Notes: generated from the letters alone by a model not told the origin. Shown: positions 9,477 through 18,885, counted from the first letter of the stretch. The stretch: 64,000 nucleotides of DNA from an uncultured Prevotellaceae bacterium (GCA_900316835.1 ONEL01000001.1:269056-333055); one strand, 5' to 3'. Translations and numbers: made by a program.

Positions 9477-10894
9477 CACTTTATCTTTGTTATTGATTTC
9501 ACTTCAAGATGCGATTTCCATGTGTCGTAATACAAGTTTCCCTTGCGCCATTCCACCTCTCCTGGCTGGAAATCGACGGTCTCACTGCGAATGAATTTTT
9601 TTTCAGGACTGAGTTTGTCACCTATAGCCTCGTTGGATGCCATGCGATACACATCAATACCTGTAGCGTAGTAGTTGTTCATGGGCGTACCCACAGCACT
9701 GCGTCCAAACGACTGGTCGGTGGGCACCCAGCCAATTCCCTCAAAGTAGGTCTCAGCCCAATCGTGCCAGTTAATCTCGTCGGGGTGTAGCATCCAGCCA
9801 CTCTCCCATCGAGCAGGAATGCCTAAGCTCCGCACCAGTGTGATATACATCAGTGCCACTTGTCCACAGTCGCCGTGACCGTTGGCCATGACATATTCAG
9901 GCATATTTTTGATTGTACTATATTCACGAGCGCCAGCCCAGGGATAACGAGATGATATCCAATTAAATATCTTAGAAGCCTGTAATACTGGATTAGTTTC
10001 ACCCTCTACTATCTCACGAGCTAGGACACGAGTGTCGTCGGTTATAACGATGTGGGGAGGATAATTGCCAGTAAATTCCTTATATTCCGCACTATTTTTA
10101 TCGTAAGGTTCAAGCATAGCCAGCAAGTCGTCTTGAGCAATGTGGCGCTCGGCAACATCGTAGCTGAACGTGTATTCAAAATGAGTGGGCTTGCCTTTCT
10201 CGGTTTTTGCTTCCATATACACCGTGTGATGCTTGCTACCTTCGCTATAGGTAACAGGATAATTGCTCGACTCGAGCTTTATGTTACGCTGACGCAAGTT
10301 CTGATAGGGAAACGGCATCCACACTCGCAGTGTCTCGCCAGCGGGAATAGCATCGGCATTGACATCAAGGTAGAATCTCACCACGATATGTCGCCAATCG
10401 CGCAAGCCATTGGCATCGGCAGGCGAGTGCATTGCTTCAAGATAGTAACGGCGACGAGTGTTATAGGTATCCCACTTCTCAGCGTCATGATCTTCTTTTA
10501 GCTCGTCGGCAAGCAACCACAAGTTACGAACCGACTTGCGAAACCACCATTCCTTGCCATCAATTACCATGTATTCAATCTTGCTGTCGCGTTTCCACTT
10601 TGCAATTTGTTCTTGAGTCACATTTGGCATCTTAGCTTTTATCTGCTTGAGCCCCTCCTCGGGAGTCATTGTGAAATCCTTGCGAATGCGCCCCATGATA
10701 GTGTTGAGCGAGTCAATGCGCACTTCCTCACTTGCTCTTACTCCCTTGGGCAAGGACTTCATGAACTGCTCGGCCTTAAGAAATTCACCACGGTCCATCA
10801 TGTCCTCCACTTTAGAGACCCAATTGGTTTGCGCCACAGCCGTCATAGCTATTGCCATTAATGCTGAGACCATTAACTTTCTATTTATTTTCAT
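9476..10894 (-). CDS. Secreted transglutaminase-like domain protein
   Basis: A 472-residue protein with a signal peptide (LMVSALMAIAMTAVAQ). The C-terminal half contains a transglutaminase core with the Cys-His-Asp triad: Cys in GHGDCGQVALMYITLVRSLG, His in EINWHDWAETYF and Asp in GWVPTDQSFG. Bacterial members of this fold are usually peptidases or peptide-processing enzymes rather than cross-linkers. It is the first gene of a unit with an NlpC/P60 endopeptidase and a dipeptide epimerase, which points to use of peptidoglycan peptides; the exact substrate is not visible. The N-terminal half (about 250 residues) has no motif I recognise. Confidence 0.85.
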   Translation of the reverse strand: MKINRKLMVSALMAIAMTAVAQTNWVSKVEDMMDRGEFLKAEQFMKSLPKGVRASEEVRIDSLNTIMGRIRKDFTMTPEEGLKQIKAKMPNVTQEQIAKWKRDSKIEYMVIDGKEWWFRKSVRNLWLLADELKEDHDAEKWDTYNTRRRYYLEAMHSPADANGLRDWRHIVVRFYLDVNADAIPAGETLRVWMPFPYQNLRQRNIKLESSNYPVTYSEGSKHHTVYMEAKTEKGKPTHFEYTFSYDVAERHIAQDDLLAMLEPYDKNSAEYKEFTGNYPPHIVITDDTRVLAREIVEGETNPVLQASKIFNWISSRYPWAGAREYSTIKNMPEYVMANGHGDCGQVALMYITLVRSLGIPARWESGWMLHPDEINWHDWAETYFEGIGWVPTDQSFGRSAVGTPMNNYYATGIDVYRMASNEAIGDKLSPEKKFIRSETVDFQPGEVEWRKGNLYYDTWKSHLEVKSITKIK

Positions 10895-10919
10895 AGTGTA
10901 TATTAATTTTTATCAACGA

Positions 10920-10927
10920 CAAAAGTA
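10920..10927 (-). promoter_or_regulatory. Putative -7 box for the murein-peptide operon
   Basis: On the minus strand this reads TACTTTTG, a match to TAnnTTTG, 25 bases before the ATG of the transglutaminase gene. A -33 element is not clear. Confidence 0.5.
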
Positions 10928-10988
10928 AGAAAAAATATTAAAAATACACTACAATCCATAATTTTTTTATTCACATTTGTATTTATTG

Positions 10989-10996
10989 TAAATTTG
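10989..10996 (+). promoter_or_regulatory. Putative -7 box for the GNAT gene
   Basis: TAAATTTG matches TAnnTTTG and lies 22 bases before the ATG at 11019. It is divergent from the box at 10920-10927; the two promoters share about 60 AT-rich bases. Confidence 0.5.
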
Positions 10997-11018
10997 CAAC
11001 AAAAAACACTGGACAAAG

Positions 11019-11492
11019 ATGAAAATTCGCAGAGCAAAGAATGAGGATATTCCTCGCATTCACGAGTTATTGACTCAAGTGAATAACGTTCATGCCAATG
11101 GACGTCCCGACTTGTTTAAGAGCGGTAATCGCAAGTACACCGACGAGCAGTTGATAGAAATCATTGCCGATGCCGACGCTCGTCCCATCTTCATTGCCGC
11201 CGACGATAATGACCGCGTGCTGGGATATTGCTTTGGAGTAGTGGAACAGTTTATCAACGATAACAATCGCACCGACGTGAAAACGCTCTATATCGACGAC
11301 CTTTGCGTCGACGAGGCTTGTCGCCGAAGGCACATAGCCAAGCAACTCTATGAGCATGTTCTCAACTATGCCCGCACCAGCGGGTTCTATAATGTGACGC
11401 TCAACGTGTGGGAGTGCAACCCTGGTGCCCGAGCGTTCTACGACAGTTGTGGCATGCGGCCATTGAAGACTTATCTCGAAACAATATTATAA
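11019..11492 (+). CDS. GNAT family N-acetyltransferase
   Basis: A 157-residue single-domain GNAT protein. It starts MKIRRAKNEDIPRIHELLTQV, typical of the family, has beta-4 YIDDLCVDEACRRRHIAKQL forming the acetyl-CoA pyrophosphate loop (RRRHIAK in place of the usual Q/RxxGxG/A), and ends with NVTLNVWECNPGARAFYDSCGMRP, where the Asn and Tyr positions are conserved. Substrate cannot be read from sequence. The nitroreductase gene follows after 5 bases, so the two are cotranscribed. Confidence 0.9.
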   Translation: MKIRRAKNEDIPRIHELLTQVNNVHANGRPDLFKSGNRKYTDEQLIEIIADADARPIFIAADDNDRVLGYCFGVVEQFINDNNRTDVKTLYIDDLCVDEACRRRHIAKQLYEHVLNYARTSGFYNVTLNVWECNPGARAFYDSCGMRPLKTYLETIL

Positions 11493-11497
11493 TAACA

Positions 11498-12172
11498 ATG
11501 GATTTAATAGAAGCAATACGCAAGCGCCACTCGGTGCGGCATTACACCACGCAAGATATTGAGCCTGAGAAACTTGATGCGCTCAACAAACTTGTAGATG
11601 AGTGCAATGAGCAAGGTGGCCTACACATTCAGCTCATCACTAATGAGCCCCGCTCCTTTGGCGAAAGCTTGCTGGCACGATATGGCAAGTTTAGCGGTGT
11701 AAAGAACTATTTTGCCATGATTGGTAACAAGGGCGACAAGCTTGATGAAATAGTGGGCTACTATGGCGAGAAACTAGTGCTTGAGGCACAACGAATGGGA
11801 CTAAACACCTGCTGGGTGGGTCTAAGCTACAAGAAAATTGGTAGTGTTCTCGACATTGCCGCCGGAGAGAAACTAGTGTGTGTGATAGCTGTGGGCTATG
11901 GAGCAAAACCTGGTGTAGATCACAACAACAAGTCACCTAACAAGGTAAGCACAACCGATGTTAGACAAGCACCTCACTGGTATCAGCGTGGCATTGCATG
12001 TGCTTTATTAGCTCCCACAGCTATCAACCAGCAGAAGTTTAAGTTCACTCTCCACAATGACAATGCTGTGAGTGTAAAAGCAGGCTTAGGGCCCTACTCC
12101 AAGGTGGACTTGGGCATTGTGCGCTACCATTTTGAAATAGGAGCGGGTATTGAAAGCTTTGAGTGGATATAG
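11498..12172 (+). CDS. Nitroreductase family protein (FMN-dependent)
   Basis: I place the start at ATG 11498 (MDLIEAIRKRHSVRHY), which is where nitroreductase homology begins, giving 224 residues; an upstream in-frame start would lie inside the acetyltransferase gene. The RHSVR motif is the usual FMN-phosphate-binding site, and ALLAPTAINQQKFKF is the conserved S/A-PTAxNxQ-type segment near the C-terminus. Other conserved parts are LVLEAQRMGLNTCWVG and CVIAVGYG. The protein would reduce nitro, quinone or similar compounds with NAD(P)H in the cytoplasm. A strong terminator follows at 12246. Confidence 0.9.
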   Translation: MDLIEAIRKRHSVRHYTTQDIEPEKLDALNKLVDECNEQGGLHIQLITNEPRSFGESLLARYGKFSGVKNYFAMIGNKGDKLDEIVGYYGEKLVLEAQRMGLNTCWVGLSYKKIGSVLDIAAGEKLVCVIAVGYGAKPGVDHNNKSPNKVSTTDVRQAPHWYQRGIACALLAPTAINQQKFKFTLHNDNAVSVKAGLGPYSKVDLGIVRYHFEIGAGIESFEWI

Positions 12173-12245
12173 TGTAAAAAAATCAAGAAAATGCGTAGTT
12201 TATAGCTTTTGTAAAACATCCTAAAAAGGTGAATGGATTGCAGAT

Positions 12246-12292
12246 AAAAAAGTATCGCCATTGAGTTTCATCCCAATGGCGATACTTTTTTT
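12246..12292. terminator. Bidirectional terminator between nitroreductase and GH13 genes
   Basis: An 18-base-pair perfect stem (12246-12263 with 12274-12291) with a 10-base loop and A/T runs on both sides gives a U-tract in either direction. It suits two convergent genes. Confidence 0.9.
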
Positions 12293-12318
12293 GTATAATC
12301 TTATTGAATTTCAATAGC

Positions 12319-13653
12319 TTATCTCTTCTTGAGAATGAGATATTGGAAAGGCTGAAGCTTGATGGATTTGCGCAGACGCATGCGTTTGCCAGTGTAGACA
12401 TTAGTCAATTTCACGTTCTTCCACTGGGCAGGGATGTTCTTTAGGGTTTGTGGTGTGTTGCGCACATTAACAAGCACAAGAAACTTACCCTTGCTATCAC
12501 TACGCTCAAATGCCAGCACATTATCGTCGGGGAAGTATGCGACATCACCGCTGCGGAATGCTGAGTTCTTTTTGTAGATAGAAATCAATCGCTTGTGTGT
12601 CTTGTAAACATCAGGGTTAGAATTCCAGTCAACCGGAACATAATTAAAGAAGTTAATCTTTTCGGGATAAGCGACTTCTTGCTCGCCATAGACTAGCATG
12701 CCACCATGCAGGAAAGTGGTAGCCACAAATGCCGCAATAGCACCTTTCTTGCTGCCAAACTGCTGAACAGTAGAATATTTTGTAGCCTCGTCGTGATTAG
12801 TGGTAAAGCGCAACTTTACTTTATCGGCGGGAATTTCGCCATATTCTTGCTTGTCCACATCAAGAAGATGACTTGCGGGCTTGCCTTTAACAAAGACACG
12901 ATCGAGTGCCCCCATGAAGTTCCATGCATAGTTCATGTCGAATCCTCCCTTAACGAGATTGTCGGGGTTTGCACCTTCGGCAAGCATGAGAAGACGGCGT
13001 GGAGCAGCGGCCTTACGCAAGCGAGAAAAAGCATCATTCCAGAAGTCGGAAGGCACTTGGTCGGCAACATCACAACGCAGTCCGTCAAGTCCCACTTCAT
13101 TAATCCAGAACATCATAGCATCAATCATTGCCTCACGCATGTCGTGGTTATCATAGTTAAGGTCGGCGACATCGGTCCAGTCGGTTCCTGGAGGGAAGAT
13201 CACGTTGCCATCCTTGTCTTGAGTGTACCAGTCCTTGTGGTCTTTCATCCACACGTTGTCCCATGCAGTGTGATTAGCCACCCAGTCGACGATGAGAGCC
13301 ATGCCGTACTTATGACACGAGTCGGCAAGAGCTTTTACGTCATCGATTGTGCCAAACTCAGGATTTACAGCCTTGTAGTCGCTGATAGAATAAGGAGAAT
13401 TCTTGCTCTTTATTTTACCAATGGGATAAATGGGCATCACCCACATAACATTTGCTCCCAGGTCGCTAATTGCCGAAACACGGCAAGCAACAACTTTCAA
13501 CGAATTTTCAGGAGCAAAAACACGAGGATTGACCTGGTACATGACCACATCTTTCATTGCTGGCAGCTCGAAATTGATAGTGCGCGCATTAACCAATGGC
13601 ATGCTCGCAACAATCATTGCCACCAAGCAAACTAGTGATAAAGTTTTTTTCAT
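12319..13653 (-). CDS. Secreted alpha-amylase family glycoside hydrolase (GH13)
   Basis: The 444-residue protein has a signal peptide (SLVCLVAMIVASMPLVNA) and a compact GH13 barrel starting at VVMYQVNPRVFAPENS. The four conserved regions are visible: DWVANHTAWD (region I), GLDGLRCDVADQVP with the nucleophile Asp (II), LMLAEGANPDN with the acid/base Glu (III) and RFTTNHDEATKYS with the transition-state Asp (IV). A short beta-sandwich C-domain ends the protein. It likely cleaves alpha-glucans or maltooligosaccharides in the periplasm or at the surface; the exact subfamily is uncertain. It is 29 bases after glmM and probably the last gene of that operon. No SusC/SusD genes are near, so it is not part of a typical starch locus. 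Confidence 0.88.
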   Translation of the reverse strand: MKKTLSLVCLVAMIVASMPLVNARTINFELPAMKDVVMYQVNPRVFAPENSLKVVACRVSAISDLGANVMWVMPIYPIGKIKSKNSPYSISDYKAVNPEFGTIDDVKALADSCHKYGMALIVDWVANHTAWDNVWMKDHKDWYTQDKDGNVIFPPGTDWTDVADLNYDNHDMREAMIDAMMFWINEVGLDGLRCDVADQVPSDFWNDAFSRLRKAAAPRRLLMLAEGANPDNLVKGGFDMNYAWNFMGALDRVFVKGKPASHLLDVDKQEYGEIPADKVKLRFTTNHDEATKYSTVQQFGSKKGAIAAFVATTFLHGGMLVYGEQEVAYPEKINFFNYVPVDWNSNPDVYKTHKRLISIYKKNSAFRSGDVAYFPDDNVLAFERSDSKGKFLVLVNVRNTPQTLKNIPAQWKNVKLTNVYTGKRMRLRKSIKLQPFQYLILKKR

Positions 13654-13682
13654 GATAAGTAAATGGATATTAGTAATATGAT

Positions 13683-15074
13683 TTAAATTAATGATTCAAC
13701 AATCTTTTTCACATCCTCACCAAGCTGTTGAGCCATTTCCATGGTGTGGGCCTCGCTATAGATGCGGATAATGGGCTCAGTGTTACTCTTGCGCAGGTGT
13801 GCCCAGCCATCCTCAAAGTCAATCTTCACGCCATCGATAGTGGTCAAGTTCTCATCTTTATAATGCTCTTTAACTGCATCAAGAATCTTGTCGACATCCA
13901 TAGCAGGGGTGAGTTGAAGCTTGGTTTTTGCTATGCTATACTGTGGATAAGTAGCCTTGAGCTCGCTCACCTTCTTGCCACTGCGAGCAAGCAATGAAAG
14001 GAACAAAGCAACCCCCACCAGAGCATCGCGACCATAGTGCAACTCAGGATATATGACTCCACCATTTCCCTCGCCACCTATCACAGCTCCAGTGCGACGC
14101 ATCTCGGTTGTGACATTAACTTCGCCAACGGCGGCTGCTGTATAGTTGCAACCATGAGCTTGAGTAACATCGCGTAAAGCGCGCGACGACGACAAATTAG
14201 AAACTGTAGAACCAGGAGTGTGAGACAGAACATAGTCGGCGACAGCCACAAGTGTATATTCCTCAACAAAGAACTCACCATTTTCCATAACAATGGCCAG
14301 TCGATCCACATCGGGGTCAACAACAAAGCCCACGTGGGCCTTACCCTGCTTCATGAAGTCCTGGATGGCAGTAAGATTTTCGGGGATTGGTTCAGGTGTG
14401 TGTCCAAAGTTTCCTGTTGGGTCACAGAAAAGCTTAATAATGTTCTCGCGCTTCACACCCAGAGCCTCAAGCAACTGAGGTATCGCCACTCCGCCCACCG
14501 AATTAACGGCGTCGACGGCGACGGTGAAATTGGCATTCTTTATAGCCTCAATGTCTACAAGCTTGAGCTGCTTAACAGCCTCAATGTGTCGCCGCAGGCA
14601 AGTGTAATTCTTTTGCTCTCGACCCAAGCTGTCGACTTGTGCGAATTCAAAATCTTCGGCATCGGCTATGCGAAGAACCTCTTTTCCTTGCTCATCGGTA
14701 AGGAACTCACCTTTTTCATTAAGTAGCTTGAGCGCATTCCATTGCTTGGGGTTGTGAGAAGCAGTGATGATAATGCCTCCACAAGCTTTTTCCCACACTA
14801 CAGCAAGCTCGGTGGTGGGAGTAGTTGCTAACCCAATGTTTACCACATCAAATCCCATTCCAGTGAGAGTTCCAACAACCAGGTTGAGCACCATGCGCCC
14901 CGACAGGCGTGCATCGCGACCTACTACTATCACATTAGAATTAGATGATGAATTGCGACGAATGAAAGTGGCATAGGCACTAGTGAACTTAACGATATCA
15001 AGTGGTGATAAACCATCGCCAGCTTTACCACCTATTGTTCCACGTATGCCTGATATTGATTTTATTAGCGACAT
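13683..15074 (-). CDS. glmM: Phosphoglucosamine mutase
   Basis: A 463-residue alpha-D-phosphohexomutase. The active-site phosphoserine loop is TASHNP (104-109, Ser106); the Mg-binding loop is VDPDVDRLAIV; the sugar-binding loop is GGEGNGGVIYPE; and the C-terminal phosphate-binding loop is RKSNTEPIIRIYSEA. The GEGNGG sugar loop and overall length fit GlmM, which turns glucosamine-6-phosphate into glucosamine-1-phosphate for UDP-GlcNAc, and so for peptidoglycan and lipid A. Some phosphomannomutases share these motifs, so the substrate is likely but not certain. It lies 27 bases after the DUF4827 gene and 29 bases before the GH13 gene. Confidence 0.88.
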   Translation of the reverse strand: MSLIKSISGIRGTIGGKAGDGLSPLDIVKFTSAYATFIRRNSSSNSNVIVVGRDARLSGRMVLNLVVGTLTGMGFDVVNIGLATTPTTELAVVWEKACGGIIITASHNPKQWNALKLLNEKGEFLTDEQGKEVLRIADAEDFEFAQVDSLGREQKNYTCLRRHIEAVKQLKLVDIEAIKNANFTVAVDAVNSVGGVAIPQLLEALGVKRENIIKLFCDPTGNFGHTPEPIPENLTAIQDFMKQGKAHVGFVVDPDVDRLAIVMENGEFFVEEYTLVAVADYVLSHTPGSTVSNLSSSRALRDVTQAHGCNYTAAAVGEVNVTTEMRRTGAVIGGEGNGGVIYPELHYGRDALVGVALFLSLLARSGKKVSELKATYPQYSIAKTKLQLTPAMDVDKILDAVKEHYKDENLTTIDGVKIDFEDGWAHLRKSNTEPIIRIYSEAHTMEMAQQLGEDVKKIVESLI

Positions 15075-15101
15075 AGACTATAATATTTTAAGTTTCAGAA
15101 A

Positions 15102-15677
15102 TTAAATTTGATTGCGGAAGTAACGCACATGATACAAGTAGGGCTGAACATTAGATATTTCACTTGCCCACCCATATTGCGACTTGATAATAAGATTTAC
15201 TTCACTATCAACGCCCAGGAAAGTGAGAGGTAGCTGAATGCCATATCCCCACTGCGACGAAACTGTTAAGGTGTAGTTGTTATACTGAAAATAGGTGGGA
15301 GCGGCATTCATGTCGTTCTCGTTACCAGAACCTATCATCTCGTTATAAGTATACCAGTAGTAAAGATTGTAACGCATGTAGCGGAAGTAGATTTTCTCCG
15401 ATGTCTTTGCCTTGTCGGTCTTGCGGTCACCAGCTTTAAGCACTTGCATGTAAACATTTCCTTCGGGGTCGATGCGATAATAAGGCGCGTCGCTACCTAT
15501 CTCAAAAACAGTGTCCTTAGGCACCTCGTTTACTACCCTGCAATTAGCTAGATAAGCATTAGTTGCTTGGCGCTCTTTGTTTAGTAGGTCGGCATAGCTT
15601 TCGCTATCTTTACATGACGTCATCGACAACGTTGAAAGCAATGCCACGAGCATTAAAAGATTTCTTGACTTAATCAT
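15102..15677 (-). CDS. DUF4827-type lipoprotein
   Basis: A 191-residue lipoprotein with a clear lipobox (LSMTSC, Cys22) after a hydrophobic signal. The body has TVFEIGSDAPYYRIDPEGNV and WGYGIQLPLTFLGVDSEVNLIIKSQYGW, which I recognise as the DUF4827 family, a Bacteroidetes set distantly like FKBP-type isomerases. Function is unknown. It starts 3 bases after the nrnA stop and precedes glmM, so it is inside that operon. Its position next to cell-envelope sugar metabolism does not by itself define a role. Confidence 0.8.
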   Translation of the reverse strand: MIKSRNLLMLVALLSTLSMTSCKDSESYADLLNKERQATNAYLANCRVVNEVPKDTVFEIGSDAPYYRIDPEGNVYMQVLKAGDRKTDKAKTSEKIYFRYMRYNLYYWYTYNEMIGSGNENDMNAAPTYFQYNNYTLTVSSQWGYGIQLPLTFLGVDSEVNLIIKSQYGWASEISNVQPYLYHVRYFRNQI

Positions 15678-15680
15678 ATT

Positions 15681-16700
15681 CTATTTATTGTTTTTAATGT
15701 TTTCTACTATTTCATAAAAAAGCTTGACAGCCTCATCCATGGTACCATAAAACTCGCCTGCTGCGGCATGCATGTGGCCCCCACCATTAAAATAGCGTGC
15801 GCACAATTCATCAACAGCAAAGTCTCCTTCACTACGCATCGACACCTTAATATATCGAGGGTCCTCGCGCATGAAGGTAGACCAATAAATCTCCCCAACC
15901 GACAATGGACGATTAACGAGTCGCTCGGTGTCACCCGTCTTGTAATTAAACTTGTCGAGATCGGTCTTGTTGAGTGTTATTAGGGCTATGGAATTATCAA
16001 TGATTGTCATCTTGTTGAGTAATGCATAGCTATTGAGCAACAAGCTGTTTATTGGCACCGTGTCAATAGCCATCTTGTAAAGATAGGGCTTGTCAATGCC
16101 ATAACGCATGAGTTGTGCCATCACTTCATATACCCCTGGATAAGATGAGCTGAAAGCCAAATTCCCGGTGTCGGTCATTATACCCACAAAAAGCTCGGAC
16201 GCTGCATGTAAATCAATAAACCGCTCCCACTGTGCCTGCAATACGACACGATAAACCAGCTCGCTCGTTGATGACATTTCGGGATGAGAAATAGTAACAT
16301 CAAAGCAAGTGTCGGGATTGAGATGATGATCGATGAGCACTTTAGGCACCTGAGCCTGTTCCAAGAGAGGTTGCATGCGTTCCACTCTCGAGAATGTGTT
16401 ATAATCAAGCGATAGAATCAGCTGAGTATTTTTTATTATGTTAGAAGCCTTCACTTCGTTGAAGGAGAATGTGACATAGTCAATTCCCATTACAGTAAAC
16501 TCAAGCGAAGCAGGCAGTTGGTCAGGAATAATGACCATAGCATTCTTCCCCATGTTCCGTAACACTCGACACAAAGCCAAAGATGAGCCAATGGCATCGC
16601 CATCGGCCTTCTTGTGACATGTAATCACAATGCGATTAACACTAGCCACAAGCTCCTTGAATTTTGCCAATTGTTGAGGGTCGATAATGCTTTCAATCAT
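15681..16700 (-). CDS. nrnA: DHH-family oligoribonuclease / pAp phosphatase NrnA
   Basis: The 339-residue protein has the DHH phosphoesterase motifs: CHKKADGDAIGSSLAL (metal binding), SLDYNTFSR, LIDHHLNPD (the DHH motif), and the DHHA1 domain motif NGGGHMHAAAGEF. NrnA degrades short RNA oligomers and, in some species, 3'-phosphoadenosine 5'-phosphate in the cytoplasm. It is the first gene of a likely four-gene operon (nrnA, DUF4827, glmM, GH13) and is divergent from dsbD. Confidence 0.92.
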   Translation of the reverse strand: MIESIIDPQQLAKFKELVASVNRIVITCHKKADGDAIGSSLALCRVLRNMGKNAMVIIPDQLPASLEFTVMGIDYVTFSFNEVKASNIIKNTQLILSLDYNTFSRVERMQPLLEQAQVPKVLIDHHLNPDTCFDVTISHPEMSSTSELVYRVVLQAQWERFIDLHAASELFVGIMTDTGNLAFSSSYPGVYEVMAQLMRYGIDKPYLYKMAIDTVPINSLLLNSYALLNKMTIIDNSIALITLNKTDLDKFNYKTGDTERLVNRPLSVGEIYWSTFMREDPRYIKVSMRSEGDFAVDELCARYFNGGGHMHAAAGEFYGTMDEAVKLFYEIVENIKNNK

Positions 16701-16723
16701 AGCTTAAACTTCATTTTAATTTA

Positions 16724-16731
16724 CAAAGGTA
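16724..16731 (-). promoter_or_regulatory. Putative -7 box for the nrnA-glmM operon
   Basis: On the minus strand this reads TACCTTTG, a TAnnTTTG match 23 bases before the nrnA start. No good -33 element is visible. Confidence 0.45.
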
Positions 16732-16784
16732 GAAATAAATTTCATAATATGGCACTGCGTTATGTTTTTTTTAGAGTTATAAAA

Positions 16785-16815
16785 TTGCAAAAAGAAAAAT
16801 AAGTGCGTAACTTTG
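16785..16815 (+). promoter_or_regulatory. Putative dsbD-mazG-topB promoter
   Basis: TTG at 16785-16787 and TAACTTTG at 16808-16815 with a 20-base spacer form a good Bacteroidetes -33/-7 pair. The ATG at 16846 follows 30 bases later, which argues against a start upstream at 16813, inside the box. Confidence 0.65.
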
Positions 16816-16845
16816 CAAGTTGAAAACAATATCTATATTACACAC

Positions 16846-18885
16846 ATGAAGAAACATAGACTAATACTATTGCTAACTGCCACATTGATGCTGTGGGGAG
16901 TAGCTCAGGCTCAAATGCTAAATCCAGTAACCTGGACTAAGAGCTTGAAAATGACCGATGAACACAATGGTGTAATTTCTTTTACCGCCAAGATTGACAA
17001 AGGCTGGCACATGTATTCACCCGACACCCCCGATGGCGGTCCCGTGCCATTGAGTGTAAACTGGAATAAAACCAGTGGAGTGAAACTTGTGGGTGGCTTA
17101 AAACCAAGCCGAGCACCACAAGTGATTGATGACCCCACATTTGAAATGAAAGTACACCAGTGGGAAGGTAGTGTCACACTAAGTCAAAAATTTACTACTA
17201 CGGGTAAAGATTACAACATTGATGGCGATATTAGCTACATGTGTTGCAATGACCAGACTTGTACCGCTCCCACTGCCGAGTCTTTCAAATTTACCGGTAA
17301 AGTAGCCGAGGCCAAAGAAGCCGAGGTTGTAGAAGATCAGAGCGACGCTACCGTAGATGAGACTATTGAAGACACTCCTATCATAAATAATGATAGTATC
17401 GCAGGCGACAGTGCCAACATAGCAAGCGGTGATAGCCTTAAGAACTCACAAATTAGCGACTTGTGGGCACCAGTTATCTTCAACGACAATCAAGCCGAGG
17501 AAACAGGTAGCAGCAATGGCTCGTTGTGGTTCTTGTTTTTCACTTGCTTTCTGGGAGGATTTTTAGCACTTCTCACCCCATGCGTGTGGCCCATTATCCC
17601 CATGACAGTGAGCTTCTTTCTCAAGAGCAGCGACAGCAAGAGCAAATCTTTATCAAGCGCAATAACCTACGGAATTTCAATTATAGTCATTTATGTTGCG
17701 TTAGGACTGATAGTCACAGCCATCTTGGGACCCAATGGCTTGAATGCACTGGCTACAAATGCTGTGTGCAACATCATTTTTTTCTTGTTGCTGGTTCTAT
17801 TTGCTATCTCGTTCCTGGGTGCATTTGAGATAAAACTACCTGACTCTTGGTCAAGCAAGATGGATAGCCGCGCCGAAAAAACGACAGGACTACTAAGCAT
17901 CTTCTTTATGGCATTTACGCTAGTTATCGTCTCTTTCTCGTGTACAGGTCCAATTATTGGCACACTGCTTGTGGAAACGGCTAGTAGTGGTAGCTCTATG
18001 GGACCCATTGTGGGTATGTTTGGTTTCGCGCTGGCACTGGCTATTCCATTCACATTGTTTGCTTTGTTCCCATCGGTACTCAAGAAGCTACCCAAGTCGG
18101 GCAGTTGGCTTAATACTGTGAAAGTGGTTCTTGGTTTCCTAGAGCTTGCTCTTGCTCTCAAGTTCCTCTCGGTAGCCGACTTAGCCTACGGCTGGCATAT
18201 CCTTGACCGCGAAACCTTCTTGGCATTATGGATTGCTATATTCGGCTTGCTAGGGCTTTACTTGCTAGGCATGATAAGACTCAAAGGCGATGGCGATAGT
18301 AAACCAATTGGTGTTGTACGCTTGATGCTTGCTATCATCACACTTGCGTTTACCGCTTATCTTGTTCCAGGCTTGTGGGGAGCACCATTGCGTGTTACTA
18401 GCGCTTTTGTTCCGCCCATGTACACCCAGGACTACAACACTAATCCCACTCAGTATCAAGAATGGGATGATTATGATGCGGGAATGAAAGCGGCATTGAG
18501 CGAGGGCAAGCCAGTCTTCGTTGACTTCTCAGGGTTTGGTTGCGTTAATTGTCGCAAGATGGAAAGCGCAGTGATGGACGTTGATGAAGTGAAACGTGAC
18601 ATAACTGAAAACTTCACAAAAATAACACTCATGGTTGATGACAAGACCAAACTCGACAAACCCATTACTGTTGAGCGTAACGGCAAGAAGAGGGTGCTAA
18701 AGACTGTTGGTGACAAGTGGAGTTATCTGCAAGAGGTTAAATTTAATTCTAACTCACAGCCCTACTATGTTGTCCTTAACAATAAGGGCGAACTGATGTC
18801 AGGACCATTTGTTTACAAAGAAGATATTGAAGCATTTAAGGCATTTTTAAATAGAGGAAAAACAAAATATGACAAGCAAAAATAG
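16846..18885 (+). CDS. dsbD: Thiol:disulfide interchange protein DsbD
   Basis: Start chosen at ATG 16846 because it opens a proper signal peptide (HRLILLLTATLMLWGVAQAQ) and the promoter box ends at 16815. The N-terminal periplasmic DsbD-alpha-like domain holds the Cys pair in MCCNDQTCTAP. A central eight-helix membrane domain carries TPCVWPIIPMT and SFSCTGPIIG, the two cysteines that pass electrons across the membrane. The C-terminal thioredoxin-like domain has GFGCVNCRKME (CVNC). The protein moves reducing power from cytoplasmic thioredoxin to periplasmic thiols. Its 3' end overlaps mazG by 17 bases. Typical length for Bacteroidales homologues. Confidence 0.93.
   Translation: MKKHRLILLLTATLMLWGVAQAQMLNPVTWTKSLKMTDEHNGVISFTAKIDKGWHMYSPDTPDGGPVPLSVNWNKTSGVKLVGGLKPSRAPQVIDDPTFEMKVHQWEGSVTLSQKFTTTGKDYNIDGDISYMCCNDQTCTAPTAESFKFTGKVAEAKEAEVVEDQSDATVDETIEDTPIINNDSIAGDSANIASGDSLKNSQISDLWAPVIFNDNQAEETGSSNGSLWFLFFTCFLGGFLALLTPCVWPIIPMTVSFFLKSSDSKSKSLSSAITYGISIIVIYVALGLIVTAILGPNGLNALATNAVCNIIFFLLLVLFAISFLGAFEIKLPDSWSSKMDSRAEKTTGLLSIFFMAFTLVIVSFSCTGPIIGTLLVETASSGSSMGPIVGMFGFALALAIPFTLFALFPSVLKKLPKSGSWLNTVKVVLGFLELALALKFLSVADLAYGWHILDRETFLALWIAIFGLLGLYLLGMIRLKGDGDSKPIGVVRLMLAIITLAFTAYLVPGLWGAPLRVTSAFVPPMYTQDYNTNPTQYQEWDDYDAGMKAALSEGKPVFVDFSGFGCVNCRKMESAVMDVDEVKRDITENFTKITLMVDDKTKLDKPITVERNGKKRVLKTVGDKWSYLQEVKFNSNSQPYYVVLNNKGELMSGPFVYKEDIEAFKAFLNRGKTKYDKQK

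Noticed and set aside
12706..13635. 309-codon open frame on the plus strand
   Set aside because: Antisense to the GH13 gene, which carries all four conserved amylase regions.
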